From Cavenderia fasciculata (Eukaryota; Evosea; Eumycetozoa; Acytosteliales; Cavenderiaceae): a stretch of DNA of 64,000 bases. Below, piece by piece: positions 12,189 through 23,058 of the stretch. Below the pieces are notes generated by a model. The model did no database searches and was not told the origin of the DNA. It saw only the letters and a program-made list of their open reading frames with translations. Position 1 is the first letter of the stretch. Each line of letters starts with the position of its first letter. The DNA is taken from the NCBI RefSeq assembly GCF_000203815.1, contig NW_004457737.1, positions 992,001-1,056,000 on the forward strand. The letters are read 5' to 3'. The translations under genes and the position numbers were made by a program.

Positions 12189-15133
12189 TTAGACAAGACG
12201 ACGAAGAACATATGGTAAAATACCACCATGTTTATAATATTCAATTTCGATTGGAGTATCAAAACGAAGGGTAGTTTCAAATGATTTACCGGTATCGGTG
12301 GTGACAGTGACAGTTTGACCGGTCTTGATTTGGGTGCCGAGAGCAATGTTGAACTTTTCCTTGCCGGTGAGGTTGAGAGTGTCGGCCGATTGACCTTGGA
12401 CAAATTGGAGGGGGATGATACCCATACCGACGAGGTTGCTTCTGTGGATACGTTCAAACGAGACGGCAATGACACACTTGATGCCTTGGAGGTATGGACC
12501 CTTGGCAGCCCAATCTCTGGATGAACCAGAGCCATAGTCGGCGCCGGCGAGGATGATGAGTTGCGAACCCTCGGCGATGTAACGCTCGGCAGCGTCAGAC
12601 ACAAACATGACCTCGTTGGATGGAATGTGGGTGGTTTGTGGACCGACAGCTGGTGCGAGCTTGTTGACGAGACGGGTGTTGGCAAAGGTACCACGAACCA
12701 TGACTTCATCGTTACCACGACGAGCACCGTATGTGTTAAAGTCCTTTGGATCGACATTGTGACCTTCGAGGTACTTGGCGGCAGTTGATTTACGGGCAAT
12801 GTTTCCGGCGGGTGAGATGTGGTCGGTGGTGATCGAGTCGCCGAGATTCAAGAGACAGTAGGCACCGGCAATATCACCACGGACAGGTGGCGTAAGTTCC
12901 ATGGACTGGAAGAAGGGTGGGTTGTGGATGTAGGTTGACTTTTCGTCCCATGGGTAGAGCAGACCTTGTGGTACGACCAATTCGTTCCAGCGTTGGTTGC
13001 CACCGGTCACGTTCGAGTAGAAACTCTTGTACATCTCGGGCAAGACATTCTTGGCAATCGTGTCTTGGATGAGTGCGCTGGATGGCCAGATATCGCGCAA
13101 AAAGACGGGTTTGCTAGTGACGCTGCTGACGCCAATAGCGTCGTGCTCAAAGTCAATGTTGACGGTACCGGCGAGGGCATAGGCGACGACGAGCAATGGC
13201 GAGGCGAGGTAGTTGGCACGCAAGAGGGGGTGGATACGACCCTCAAAGTTACGGTTGCCCGAGAGCACACCAGCAACGACCAAGTCTTCCTTGGTGATGG
13301 CTTCGCCGACGACATCGGCCAACTCGCCCGAATTTCCAATACATGTCATACAGCCGTAGCCAGTGAGGTTGAATCCAATCTTGTCGAGGAATGGTTGGAG
13401 ACCGCTCTTTTCGAGGTACTGTGTGACGACACCGCTGCCTGGTGAGAGGGATGTCTTGACGTACGACTTTACAGAGAGACCGGCTTCGACGGCTGCCTTG
13501 GCGAGGAGACCGGCGCCGAGCATGACCGAAGGGTTGGACGTGTTGGTGCACGAGGTGATGGCGGCAATCGTAACAGCACCGTGGGTGATGGTGTGCTTTT
13601 GACCACCATGCTCAAAGGTGGCAGTCTTGGCAATTTGATCGGCCGTCAATCCGAATCCCTTGAATCCAACGGGTGACTTGAGGTTGCTGGCAAAGTCTTG
13701 TTTGAGGTCAGAGAGTGAGACACGGTCGTGTGGACGCTTGGGACCGGACAAACTGGGTACTACAGTGGACAAGTCGAGCTCAATGGTCGAGGTGTAGACT
13801 GGATGCGACGCAGCAGTATAGTCACACAACAATTGTTGTGTAGCAAGATACTCCTTGATGTAGGAAATGTTTTCGGCTGGACGTCCAGTCGATGCCAAGT
13901 AGTTGATGGTGTTGGCATCGGCTGGGAAGTAACCCATAGTAGCTCCATACTCTGGTGCCATATTTGAGATGGTTGCACGATCCGACACGGACAACGTAGC
14001 AACACCAGCACCGAAAAACTCGACAAACTTGCCGACAACACCCTTGGCACGCAACTCTTTGGTGACAGTCAACACCAAATCAGTGGCCGTTGCAACATCT
14101 GGCAACTTGCCAACAAGCTTGTATCCAACAACCTCTGGCAACACCATACTCATTGGTTGACCAAGCATGACAGCCTCTGCTTCAATACCACCAACACCCC
14201 AACCACAGACACCCAAACCATTGACCATGGTTGTGTGTGAGTCTGTTCCAACCACTGAGTCTGGATACACTACTCCCTCTTCACTCTTGACCACCTCTCT
14301 GGCCAAATACTCCAAATTGACTTGATGTACAATACCATAGCCTGGTGGAGCAATCAACAAGTTCTTGAATGCTTGTTGACCCCATTTCAAAAATCTAAAT
14401 CTTTCAATATTACGATGGAATTCCATCTTTTGATTTTCTTCTAATGCATCTGGGCTAAAAATAAAAAGGAATGGTTTAGTAATTGAATGAATAGTAGTGT
14501 ATATATATGTATACATACGTTCTGGCAACATCAACTTGAACTGAATGATCAATGACAAGATCAACTGGAACTAATGGATTAATCTTTGATGGATCACCTC
14601 CAAGTCTCTTCATTGCGTCTCTCATGGCTGCCAAATCAACAACTGCTGGTACACCACTAAATGTATATTAATTGTTAAAACAAATACTATCCATCCATAA
14701 TTAATGTCTTGATTGTTGTTTTACATACGTAAAATCTTGTAAGAGTACTCTAGCAGGTTTGAATGGGATTTCAACATTGCTAGCAGTTGATTGCCAATTT
14801 AAAATATTTTCAACATCCTTTTCATGTACTTGGAAGTTATCACAATTACGAATAGCAGATTCTAAAAGAATACGAATTGAATATGGTAATTGATCTAAAA
14901 AAAAGAGTAGTAGAGATAGAATAGTTAATAAGTTGTTGTTTTTGCAAAAAAAAAAAAAAAAAAAAAAAATAGCTAGTTGAACATCACAATGCATTGTTGA
15001 TTGTGTAGCAGAGAGAGTATAAACATCGTGCAAACATACCGATTCTCTTGTCTTGTAACTTTGGAAGATTATAAAAAGTAAGACCACTTGAAAGTTTGTC
15101 TTTAATCTTATCAAAAGGATTTGGTTGTGACAT
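12189..15133 (-). CDS. aco1: Aconitate hydratase, cytosolic/IRP1-type
   Basis: Interconverts citrate and isocitrate through cis-aconitate using a [4Fe-4S] cluster. Exons: 15133-15040, 14894-14729, 14656-14519, 14454-12189; sum 2664 bases, 887 residues, the length of cytosolic aconitase/IRP1 rather than the roughly 780-residue mitochondrial form. Cluster cysteines are seen in [16 protein letters not shown] and in [13 protein letters not shown]. Substrate-site stretches include [49 protein letters not shown] and [17 protein letters not shown]. The N-terminus ([20 protein letters not shown]) has no mitochondrial presequence. In animals this family doubles as an iron-responsive RNA-binding protein; nothing here shows that role. 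Codons are strongly biased to G/C third positions, suggesting high expression. Intron 1 contains a poly-A run of more than 20 bases on the plus strand. Confidence 0.97.
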
Positions 15134-15903
15134 TCTATCTAGATAGGGATAGGTGTGCAATCATAATCAGGTGATAGAGTAGGTAGGGAGTAAAAATCAA
15201 ATGAATATTAGAAATCAATTGTGATATCATAAATAGAGAGAGAGAGAGAGAGAGAGAGAAAAAGAGAGAAAAAGAGACTCTTTCTACTCATTCATTACTT
15301 ACATTTGTTATGGAAAAAATGAAATGGAGTAGTGTTTGGTTAAAATTAGTTAGTATAGATATCCTCACCACAAATTCAATTCAATTTAATTTTTTTATTT
15401 AAATCATCTGATTCCTTTTTTGGAACATTCTTTTTTTCATTACATGTTTACCTTCACATCTACCCTTTTGCTCGTGGAATCATCGAATAGTTTATGTTTG
15501 TTGTAGATAACTACTCTAGAGAAGAATCTTTTCCTTGGATCTTTTCATCATCATCATCATGTCCTCAATCAGCACACGTGTGTAAAGCTATGCGCAGACT
15601 TACTTTAACCAACTTGAACATCTGATCGATCGATATTAACGATGATGGATGGTTACTTATGAACAGTAGTTATCATTATGAGTTTATGTCTATCTCTATC
15701 TATCTCTATCTATCTATCTATCTGTACCTGAACAATAATAATAAAGAATTAATTCTCGCACATTTCCGATATCAACTTTTTACGAACAGACACATCCAAA
15801 TTGCATCTTGCAGATTCACTTATTAATCATAATAATAATTTTAGATATATAAGTAGTAAAAGAAGGAGGGACAAGAAGGAGCAAGAGAGAGAGAGAGGGA
15901 GGA
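15134..15903. promoter_or_regulatory. Shared intergenic region of aconitase and ADAT3-like gene
   Basis: 770 bases between two divergent start codons. It holds an (AG)n run near 15236-15262, a (TATC)n run near 15687-15723, T/A tracts and ATC repeats. No open reading frame or RNA gene was seen. An AG-rich stretch directly precedes the ADAT3-like ATG. No known regulatory motif can be named with confidence. Confidence 0.5.
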
Positions 15904-17510
15904 ATGAGTAAGAGAAAGATAGTTGGAACCAAACCATCATCGTCAATGTGTAAAAATAGTCAAAGTAATAACACCATCAGTTCTACTACTACTGATGATG
16001 ATAGTCATCAAGAGACGTCATCATCATCATCTTTAAAGGAACAGGTCAAAGAGATACAAGAGACAAGAGAATCTTTGGACCCTGTTCTTAGTTTTGAAGA
16101 AGCAAGAGATTTGGAATTCTGTATGTGTCTACTACTCTACTTCTTTTGTTGTTGACTATTGACTAACCTTTAAATGATTCACTATATAGCAACAATATGG
16201 GTAACAAATGTTGATCCTAAATTGGCGAGTAGTTTAAATAGTCAATTATCTAAATACATACAAACCAATCATGTCTACAAAGACATTCAAGAGAACTTTG
16301 GACACATTAAAAAGCTTAGAAAGATGACAAAGGACAACAAGACATACCTAGAGGTATTCCTTTGTACCGTTGAAAACTATCCTCATTTAATTCAAGATAT
16401 TGATGAGAATAGATATTCTGATGATAATGCAAATACTGATGCTGCATCTTCATCTTCATCTACTTCATCTATTTCATCCATTTCATCATCGTCATCTGAT
16501 TTACTCCATAAATACGATGAAACAGATTATCAATCATTCATTGTTCAATTTTTAAGAATCAATAATCTAAACAAACCATACAAGGTTGACATACCAAAAT
16601 ATGCACCTTTACATCTAAGTCAATGTCCAAAATGGAATGCTATTTGGCCATGTACATATAAATATCATCCTTTGTATGCTTTAAAACTAATCAACAACAA
16701 ACAAGATGAAAGAATATCTTATTAATTAATTATATCTATCTATTTAGTTCAACACCATTGGTAGAAAACTTGGAAGATAGAGAAATAAGACCAATGAAAC
16801 AATATATGAAGTTGGCAATCGAACAGGCCAACATTGCAAAAAGTAAGGGTTATAGACCTATTGGTGGTGTATTGGTTGATCCCAATACAAATACAACCAT
16901 TATATCATCACATGATAGTATACCCATCGATCCACAACAACAACTACTACAAAACAACAATCAAGATACCAAACCAAAACCACTACTATCTAGGTTCCTT
17001 TCACATTGTACAATGAATATTTTACATGAATTGTCTCAACTTCATAGAGAACTTTATGGAAAACCAAATATTAATAATAATAATAGTAATAATCGACAAC
17101 AACAACAACAACCAGACAATATTGTAAAAAAGGATGAAAAAGTAGAACAAGCAGAAGAGGATGATGAAGAAGAAGAAGAGGAAGAAGAACAATATTTAGC
17201 CAATTCATATCATTTATATCTTAGTAGAGAACCTTGTGTAATGTGTTCAATGGCATTGGTTCATAGTCGTATTGAAAGAGTTATTTATGGATCACAACAA
17301 CATAATGGTGGAGGATTGGGTAGTTGTTTTAGAATACATACTGAAAAATCAGTCAACCATAAATTCCAAGTTTACAGAGGTTTAATGGAAAAGGAATGTT
17401 TGGAATTATTTAGTCCAGTAGTAGCAGTAGAAGAAAATGGAAACCAACAACAAGAAACAACCAAAGTACTAGCAGATGAAAATATAAAAAGTAAAGATCA
17501 CCTATCTTAA
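15904..17510 (+). CDS. tad3: tRNA adenosine-34 deaminase subunit, ADAT3/Tad3-like
   Basis: Structural partner of Tad2/ADAT2 in the enzyme that makes inosine at the tRNA wobble position. Exons: 15904-16120, 16190-16673, 16748-17510; sum 1464 bases, 487 residues. The zinc motif is PCVMCSMALVHSRIERVIYG, followed by GGGLGSCFRIHTEKSVNHKFQVYRG, which is ADAT3-specific wording by recall. The first zinc-binding site reads LSHCTMNILHEL: the His is kept, but the Glu that acts as proton shuttle in active deaminases is absent, as expected for the non-catalytic subunit. A long Asn/Gln-rich and then almost purely acidic insertion separates the two zinc motifs, and Ser runs interrupt the N-terminal half. 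Intron 2 uses GTATGC, because the apparent longer exon has no donor and would end in a stop. Divergent from aconitase. Confidence 0.92.
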
Positions 17511-17770
17511 TATTTCCCAAAAAAAACAAGATGTGTAGGTCTATCACACACATTATTGCGTTACCTTCTTTAATATTATTATTTTTGCCAATGGTCCAGG
17601 GAGTTTATGTTACATTTACTATAGCTGAACCTGGGTATGGGGTTTGTTTCCAACTAGTTATTTTCTGAGTACATGTATGTATTCCAGCTCTTACTAAACA
17701 GTAATTAATAATAAGAAACTTTGAAAAAAAAGGTCCAAGGGGTAGAGAAAAAAAAAAATAAACAAATAAA
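17511..17770. other. Intergenic, nothing recognised
   Basis: Between the ADAT3-like stop and the duplicated 3' fragment. AT-rich with A-runs. It is probably 3' flank for convergent transcripts from both sides. No gene or structured element stood out. Confidence 0.5.
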
Positions 17771-17927
17771 TTTCTCTACACTTAAACCTTGTTATTAGTT
17801 GTATAATTTAATAAGTGGCGTTATCAACCTTAAAGTTCTGTTTCTTGAAGATACGTCTTCCACACTCGGTAATAATTTCCAAAAAGATAAATGGAAAAAA
17901 AAAAAAAATGGTCCACATCTGATCTGC
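17771..17927 (-). pseudogene. Duplicated 3' fragment of the geranylgeranyl-reductase-like gene
   Basis: This stretch repeats, in the same orientation, the last coding residues and 3' flank of the neighbouring reductase gene (18130 to about 18272). Bases 17771-17894 match 18130-18255 essentially letter for letter, apart from a 3-base gap that removes one residue just before the stop. A poly-A insertion then splits the weaker remainder, which fades near 17927. On the minus strand it still encodes the C-terminal 20 or so residues and the stop. It has no promoter, start or upstream domain of its own, so it is a duplicated tail and not a gene. The near identity indicates recent origin or gene conversion. 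Confidence 0.9.
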
Positions 17928-18166
17928 TTGTTTGAAGATATCATAACTGTGGATACGGTACTGCGTATGCATAGGCAGTACACCTTTCCATCTCTTACTT
18001 TACAATAGAGAGAGATGGTTGATTAAAAAAAAACTATGAAAAAAAAGTGTGAAAAAAAAGAGTCTCGAAAGGGTCTAAGTGAAGACTTTATTTTTTCTTT
18101 AATTATTTGTTATTACTTTATATTATCTGTTTCTCTACACTTAAACCTTGTTATTAGTTGTATAAT

Positions 18167-20148
18167 TTAATAAGAAGTGGCGTTATCAACCTTAAAGTTC
18201 TGTTTCTTGAAGATACGTCTTCCACACTCGGTAATAATTTCCAAAAAGATAAATGGTCCAACATCTGGTCTCAAGAACCATGTTTTGGGTTCAACTCCGG
18301 TCATGACGGCAGCCCATTCAGCAAGGAAACGGGAACCACGCTTACCAATGAGGGAAGCAGCGGCATCGAGGACGATTGGGAAACGGTAGAGCAACAAAGA
18401 CATCTTCATGGACATATCGAATTCGTGACCGAAACGGGACATCCAACGGTCTTGGTAACGCTTGAGAGATTGGTGGGAGAGATCCTTTTCACGGAAGGCT
18501 CTGATGAGGACTTCAGCGGCAATCTTGGAACCTTCCATGGCGTATTGGATACCTTCACCGGTGAGTGGATCGATGAAACCGGCAGCATCACCAATGATGA
18601 GCATGTGGTCGTCGTAGGACTTCTTGATACCACCGAGACGGAGTGGGGCGGCCTTCATACGCTCAATGTCTGGGTTTGGACCGAGGGCGGCGGAAATGAA
18701 TGGGTCCTTTTCCATGTACTCGTGATGGAACTTGGAGAGATCGTCGATGGTGGCTTCACCACCTGGGATAATGTAGGCGAGGTAGTTGAGCTCGTCACGG
18801 GCTTCACGGATGATGGCGCAGTAACCTGGGAGGAGGGACTTGGGGTAGAAAACAACACCGTCGTACTTGAAGGTGGTGTTGTTCTTGACGTAGGAACGTG
18901 AGCAGACACCGTTTGGTTCGGTCTTGACGTAACCGAGGGCACGGGCGGCGGCGGATGGGGAACCATCGGCACAGATGAGACAACGAGCCTTGTAGACGGA
19001 TGGGGTGTTGTTCTCAGAGTCAACACATTCGATGGTCCAGAGACCGGTTTCACGATCAAACTTGGCAGTGTTGACGGTGGTGTTTTCGATCAACTCGGCA
19101 CCCATACGCTTGGCAGCCTTGGCAATCTTTTCGTCCAAATAGATACGCTTGACGGCAATGACGGCACCTCTGTTGTACTTGGCATCACGAGCCAATTCCT
19201 TGGCAGAGTTACCAATGAAAGAGTTACCGTTTGGTGAGACAAAACCACCGTTTTGGGCAAAGTGACCGAGGTCCTCGTCGACGAGTTCCTTCATGACACC
19301 CATCTCACGGAGAATATCTTGAGCCATGGTGGCAACAGCATCACCGCAAAACTTGTCACGTGGGAACTTCTTCTTTTCCAAAAGAGCGACCTTACGACCT
19401 TCACGAGCCAAATAGTAACCCAAAGTTGAACCACTAAATAAATAGTAAAAAAATTAATTAATTAGTCGATCAATTAAACGATCATTCTAATATTTTGTTC
19501 GTAGTAGTAGTAGTAGTAGTCGTAGTATATTTCTCTTCACATGTGTTGATCCTGTCCTGGTATTGTAAAAAAAACTATTGAAACAATCGTTTTCGTCCCC
19601 AATAATATCGCGCTTGACGTTTTTTTTTTTTGAAGTCGACTGATGAGCATCATAAATTTTTTTCGTGTCACATGATGTGATTGATTTTTACTCCTAGCCG
19701 TTAAAGAAAGAAGGACTACTATACTACTCGTAAACTATATATATATATAGTTGATTGTGATGATCTATTTACCTTGGACCAGCACCGATGGTGATAACAT
19801 CATAGATGGATTCTTCGTAGGTCATGTTCTAAAAAGAAAGAAAAAAAAAAGGTTTTATAAATATATTTTTTCTTTTTCTTTTTTTTTGATCACACATGAT
19901 GTGATTAATCTATCAATTGTTTGTTTTGAACCTACTGGAATGGCAGCAAAGTCGTATCTCTTTCCTTCACAGTTGACAAACTTGGAGATGGTGGCAGCAG
20001 CGACAACACCAGCACCGACGGCGGTGATACCAGCAGCAACCTTGTTTTCTTGAACAAGCTTAGAGTCAATGACCTTTTGGATGACTGGGACCTTTTCGAT
20101 GCTCTTTTGAACAAAAGCGAGGGCGTTGGCTACAATTTTACTGTCCAT
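18167..20148 (-). CDS. Geranylgeranyl-reductase-family FAD-dependent oxidoreductase
   Basis: Flavoprotein of the geranylgeranyl reductase family (plant ChlP, archaeal digeranylgeranylglycerophospholipid reductase), which saturates double bonds in prenyl chains. Exons: 20148-19936, 19828-19773, 19433-18167; sum 1536 bases, 511 residues. The Rossmann FAD motif IGAGPSGSTLGYYLAREG is built across the intron 2 junction. DKFCGDAV follows, and the second FAD motif is LIIGDAAGFIDPLTGEGIQYAMEGS. Upstream is an extra N-terminal section of about 75 residues containing a hydrophobic, Ala/Gly/Val-rich helix (AAGITAVGAGVVAAATISKF), probably a membrane anchor. Codons are strongly biased to G/C third positions, suggesting high expression. 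Substrate is unknown: dolichol, a quinone tail or a lipid are candidates, chlorophyll is not. The tail of the gene is duplicated just downstream. Confidence 0.9.
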
Positions 20149-21086
20149 CTTTCTCTTTATAAATATAATATATTATAAATTGTGTGTACAAGGTAACTCG
20201 ACTGAACTGTTCAAGATATTTGACCTAGCTCAGGGATCATCAGATGATGAAAAAAAATTGTTTTTTTTCTATTCTTTTTTTCAAAAAACTCTTGCCTCGT
20301 TTTTAAAAAAAAAAAAAAAGCCTCGAGGCCGGGTCCGCCACCCCCAAAAGACGAATAAATCGGTCGACTCGACACCCACCAAAAACACTACATCCAATAA
20401 AAAAGAGGGGTGGTGGTATTCGTTGTTTATGAACAAACAAATATCTCTATCTCTTTATCAAATTCCATTATTTAAACAAATAGAGTGAGAATATGTTATG
20501 TGTATTTGTATGGATGATTGTCTGTGTGCTTTAAAACGAATAAATGTTTGTTTGATGATCGATTAATAAGGTTCCTTGAAACAAATCGATGCCATGTTGC
20601 CTCCAAGCCGATTTCAACCCAAAAGAAAAACTATAGTTTATGACGCCAAATATCTTTCCTTCCTTATTGCTTGCCCGTTTATCGGTTCATGGTCTTGTGC
20701 AAAACGTTACAATTCATGTTATAATTTGTTATTCTTGATCGTACTTCTTTTTTTTTTTTTTTGATTAACAAAAAATTTATAATAATAAACTAGCATGGTA
20801 GAAAAATATCTAGAGAGAGTCAGTAGTTTCCAAGGACGAGAGGATTCTTTCCTTCTTCAATGACAAAAGATATTTTTCTCTTTTTTTTAATTTAGGAAGA
20901 CAATAATAGTTCCTTGAAATAGTTTGGTTGTCTGTTCATCATCTTTGACGAAAATAATATCTTCAATCATCATCATTGGTCTTTTCTATTTTGTTTAACA
21001 CAAACTATCTATTTTATAAATATGATGTTCTATTATTTAACTAAATAGTCTAATTATATCATTCCAATCAATATTAACCAAGCATG

Positions 21087-21351
21087 TGGACATGAGCGGG
21101 CGGTTTGAAACTATAAACCATTGTTAATTTAAAGATCCAATGTGCGGGTGCAAACCGTGATGTCTATATATCTAGGCCGTTCAGTGCAAGTCAATTGACC
21201 AATGATCATGTCCAAGATAAAAGTGTCGTCTCTCTAAGACCCTTTATCCAACCAATTCCATTGGTCAATAGAGAGGAGAAGGGGCAAAGACCGATCTTCT
21301 TCTTTTACTTTTAACAAAGAGACATTTATAACCCACACTGTTACAACAGTG
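21087..21351. other. Cluster of inverted repeats, possible structured RNA
   Basis: TGGACATGA at 21087-21095 pairs exactly with 21206-21214. TTGACCAATG at 21195-21204 pairs exactly with 21259-21268. CGGTTT near 21101 pairs with AAACCG near 21147. Downstream, CACTGT-TACA-ACAGTG at 21336-21351 is a perfect short hairpin. The first two pairings cross one another, so either they alternate or they form a pseudoknot. The composition is richer in G/C than the surroundings. No known RNA family was recognised and the strand cannot be assigned. Confidence 0.35.
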
Positions 21352-21463
21352 CACCGTTTGACTTTTGTACACTTGTTCTTCTAATCGGATCATCAACATC
21401 GAATATACAACAAAACATAAATACAATGGTCAAGATGATGATCCGAAATTAATCATTAAATAA

Positions 21464-21736
21464 TCACAGAGGGTCCAGCTCATCCTCTAAATTAAACCCA
21501 AGTGCAAAGAGGACCCCATCAACCAGCCTCGACCTCGGACTATGCTCTGGTATGGGGGATCCGCTAAGTTGTCCATTGACAATCACCTGCGCCTCTGACC
21601 GAAAATAGGGGAGGGAGAACTTGAAAGATTGTAAACCGGATTGACCAATGAAAAACCGCATCGAGGGGTTGCCTTTTGGGAAGCGCCCTTGCGGCAGCCT
21701 GCTACCAACCAGTGAAAAGTTTGAAAACATGACCAT
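21464..21736 (-). CDS. Possible 90-residue unknown protein in a GC-rich island
   Basis: Open frame of 90 codons with an ATG start and no low-complexity sequence, in a GC-rich island ending in LEDELDPL. No domain, signal peptide or membrane segment was recognised. An overlapping 127-codon frame on the same strand (21583-21966) runs in a different phase, so at most one of the two is likely real. The first 120 bases upstream of the ATG hold a run of Ts on the plus strand and further hairpins. A coding gene, a decayed exon of a lost gene and a folded RNA are all open. Confidence 0.25.
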   Translation of the reverse strand: MVMFSNFSLVGSRLPQGRFPKGNPSMRFFIGQSGLQSFKFSLPYFRSEAQVIVNGQLSGSPIPEHSPRSRLVDGVLFALGFNLEDELDPL

Positions 21737-21810
21737 TGGTGCACTTTTCGAGCCACGAGGCGGGTTTTTTTTTTTTGATTGTTTATTGGGTAAAATCGGG
21801 AGATAAGTAT

Positions 21811-21862
21811 CCTTGCTCTAGGCAGCACACTGCCGCTAGAGACACGGGGGAGAGCCCCCATG
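21811..21862. other. Two adjacent stem-loops
   Basis: CTCTAGGCAG...CTGC..CTAGAG forms a stem with a CACA loop and a small bulge at about 21816-21841. Directly after it, GGGGG-AGAG-CCCCC forms a 5-base GC hairpin at about 21846-21859. A CATGAG/CTCATG pair then brackets the next 45 bases. Three successive stems in 100 bases is unusual in this AT-rich genome. Confidence 0.45.
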
Positions 21863-22586
21863 AGAGGCTTACATTTTTCACACACACTCACACCCCGCCC
21901 CCTCATGATGATGCTCATCTTTGGTTCTGTTGACCGTTCTGCTAAGCTTGAACCATCATCATTCAATCTGATGAGCTTTCTTTGCAGGGCGCGGTTGAGG
22001 GGTTCAACATCTTTTTTTTCAGTGATCTATAGAGCTCATTCTGGATATATATATCTGTTATTAAGCAGCTTGTTGCCCCTTTTTGTTCTTTTATCAACCA
22101 TCACCAGAAACAAGAGTTTTATCTTATCCATTATCTCTTCCTTGTCGAGAATAATCTCTCTTTTATCACTATACCTTTTCGTCCAACAACCCTTCATCAC
22201 TATCACCAATATCATTATTTGATAGAAAGTTATACATACCTCACTATATCTATATATATATAAAAATATAACATCCTTATTTATTAAATTAGAACAACAA
22301 ACAATATTACAATAATAATAATACTTTGATATTTTTTCAAATATTAGAAATCCCTAAATTAAAAAAAAAAAAAAAAGTAAGCAATAATAATTTATAAATT
22401 ATACACCAACCACCCCATCCATTCATTCATTCATCCATCCAACCAATCAATCGAATAGAGTGTTGAGAATGGATTGATCTCGTCATCTATCACACCCACT
22501 TTCCAACATTAGTCGAAACTATCCATCCAATCATCTATCTTTCGCTTTTCCTTTCCTTTCCTGCATGCGTTGCCCTCCCTATTACA

Positions 22587-22658
22587 TTGGGTACAGCTTA
22601 CACAAGTTGTAGATAGAGTACCCAACAACAACAACAACAACAAAAAGGGAGCTCCCTT
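22587..22658. other. Hairpin and 14-base palindrome
   Basis: TTGGGTAC at 22587-22594 pairs with GTACCCAA at 22618-22625 around a 23-base loop. Twenty bases on, after a CAA repeat, lies the perfect palindrome AAGGGAGCTCCCTT at 22645-22658. This could be a small folded RNA or a cruciform; I recognise no family. Confidence 0.4.
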
Positions 22659-22952
22659 AGCTTAGCTTTGTCTAGATCCCCAACCAACACTTTTTTAAAG
22701 CTTAAACTCTTTTCTTCTGATACTACTTCTTTTTTTACTTTGAACAACTCCAACAAAAGAGGAGTTGTTGTTTGTGATTGTTGTTGTTGTCCTTAAGAGA
22801 AGATTCAACTGCATTTGTATCTGTTAATCTTTTTTTACACTGATCAGCTGTTGGTTGTATAAACAATAGTCGATCGGCTGATGATCATCACGACAACAGA
22901 CCAACAGTTGTAAGGCTGCAGAGAACCAATCTCTTCTCGTATTTAAATTAAA

Positions 22953-23058
22953 TACGTGATGGTTGGGCAGTCATCACGTATCTCTGCCCGATACTGCCAA
23001 GCCTCTCGCTTCAGATCAAAGAATAGACAAGATTAGTGGGGGTTCTCGAGTGTCGAGA
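22953..23058. other. Pseudoknot-like inverted repeats plus hairpin
   Basis: TACGTGATG at 22953-22961 pairs with CATCACGTA at 22972-22980. The loop of that stem contains GGGCAG at 22965-22970, complementary to CTGCCC at 22984-22989, an arrangement like an H-type pseudoknot or a two-state switch. Loop 3 is only three bases, so both stems may not form fully together. At 23044-23058 TCTCGA-GTG-TCGAGA is a perfect hairpin. A 76-codon minus-strand open frame (23033-23263) overlaps the right end but resembles nothing known to me. Confidence 0.4.

Noticed and set aside
12966-13445. 159-codon plus-strand frame
   Set aside because: Shadow of aconitase on the other strand.
18158-18901. Long plus-strand frame of 247 codons
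   Set aside because: Antisense shadow of the reductase gene, caused by its strong third-position bias; the minus strand carries the FAD motifs.
20220-20240. AGCTCAG word like a tRNA D-arm
   Set aside because: No tRNA-like continuation within 80 bases on either side.
21811-21862. GGCAGCACA word recalling the start of U6 snRNA
   Set aside because: The rest of U6, including the ACAGAGA box, is absent; the word is explained by the local hairpin.
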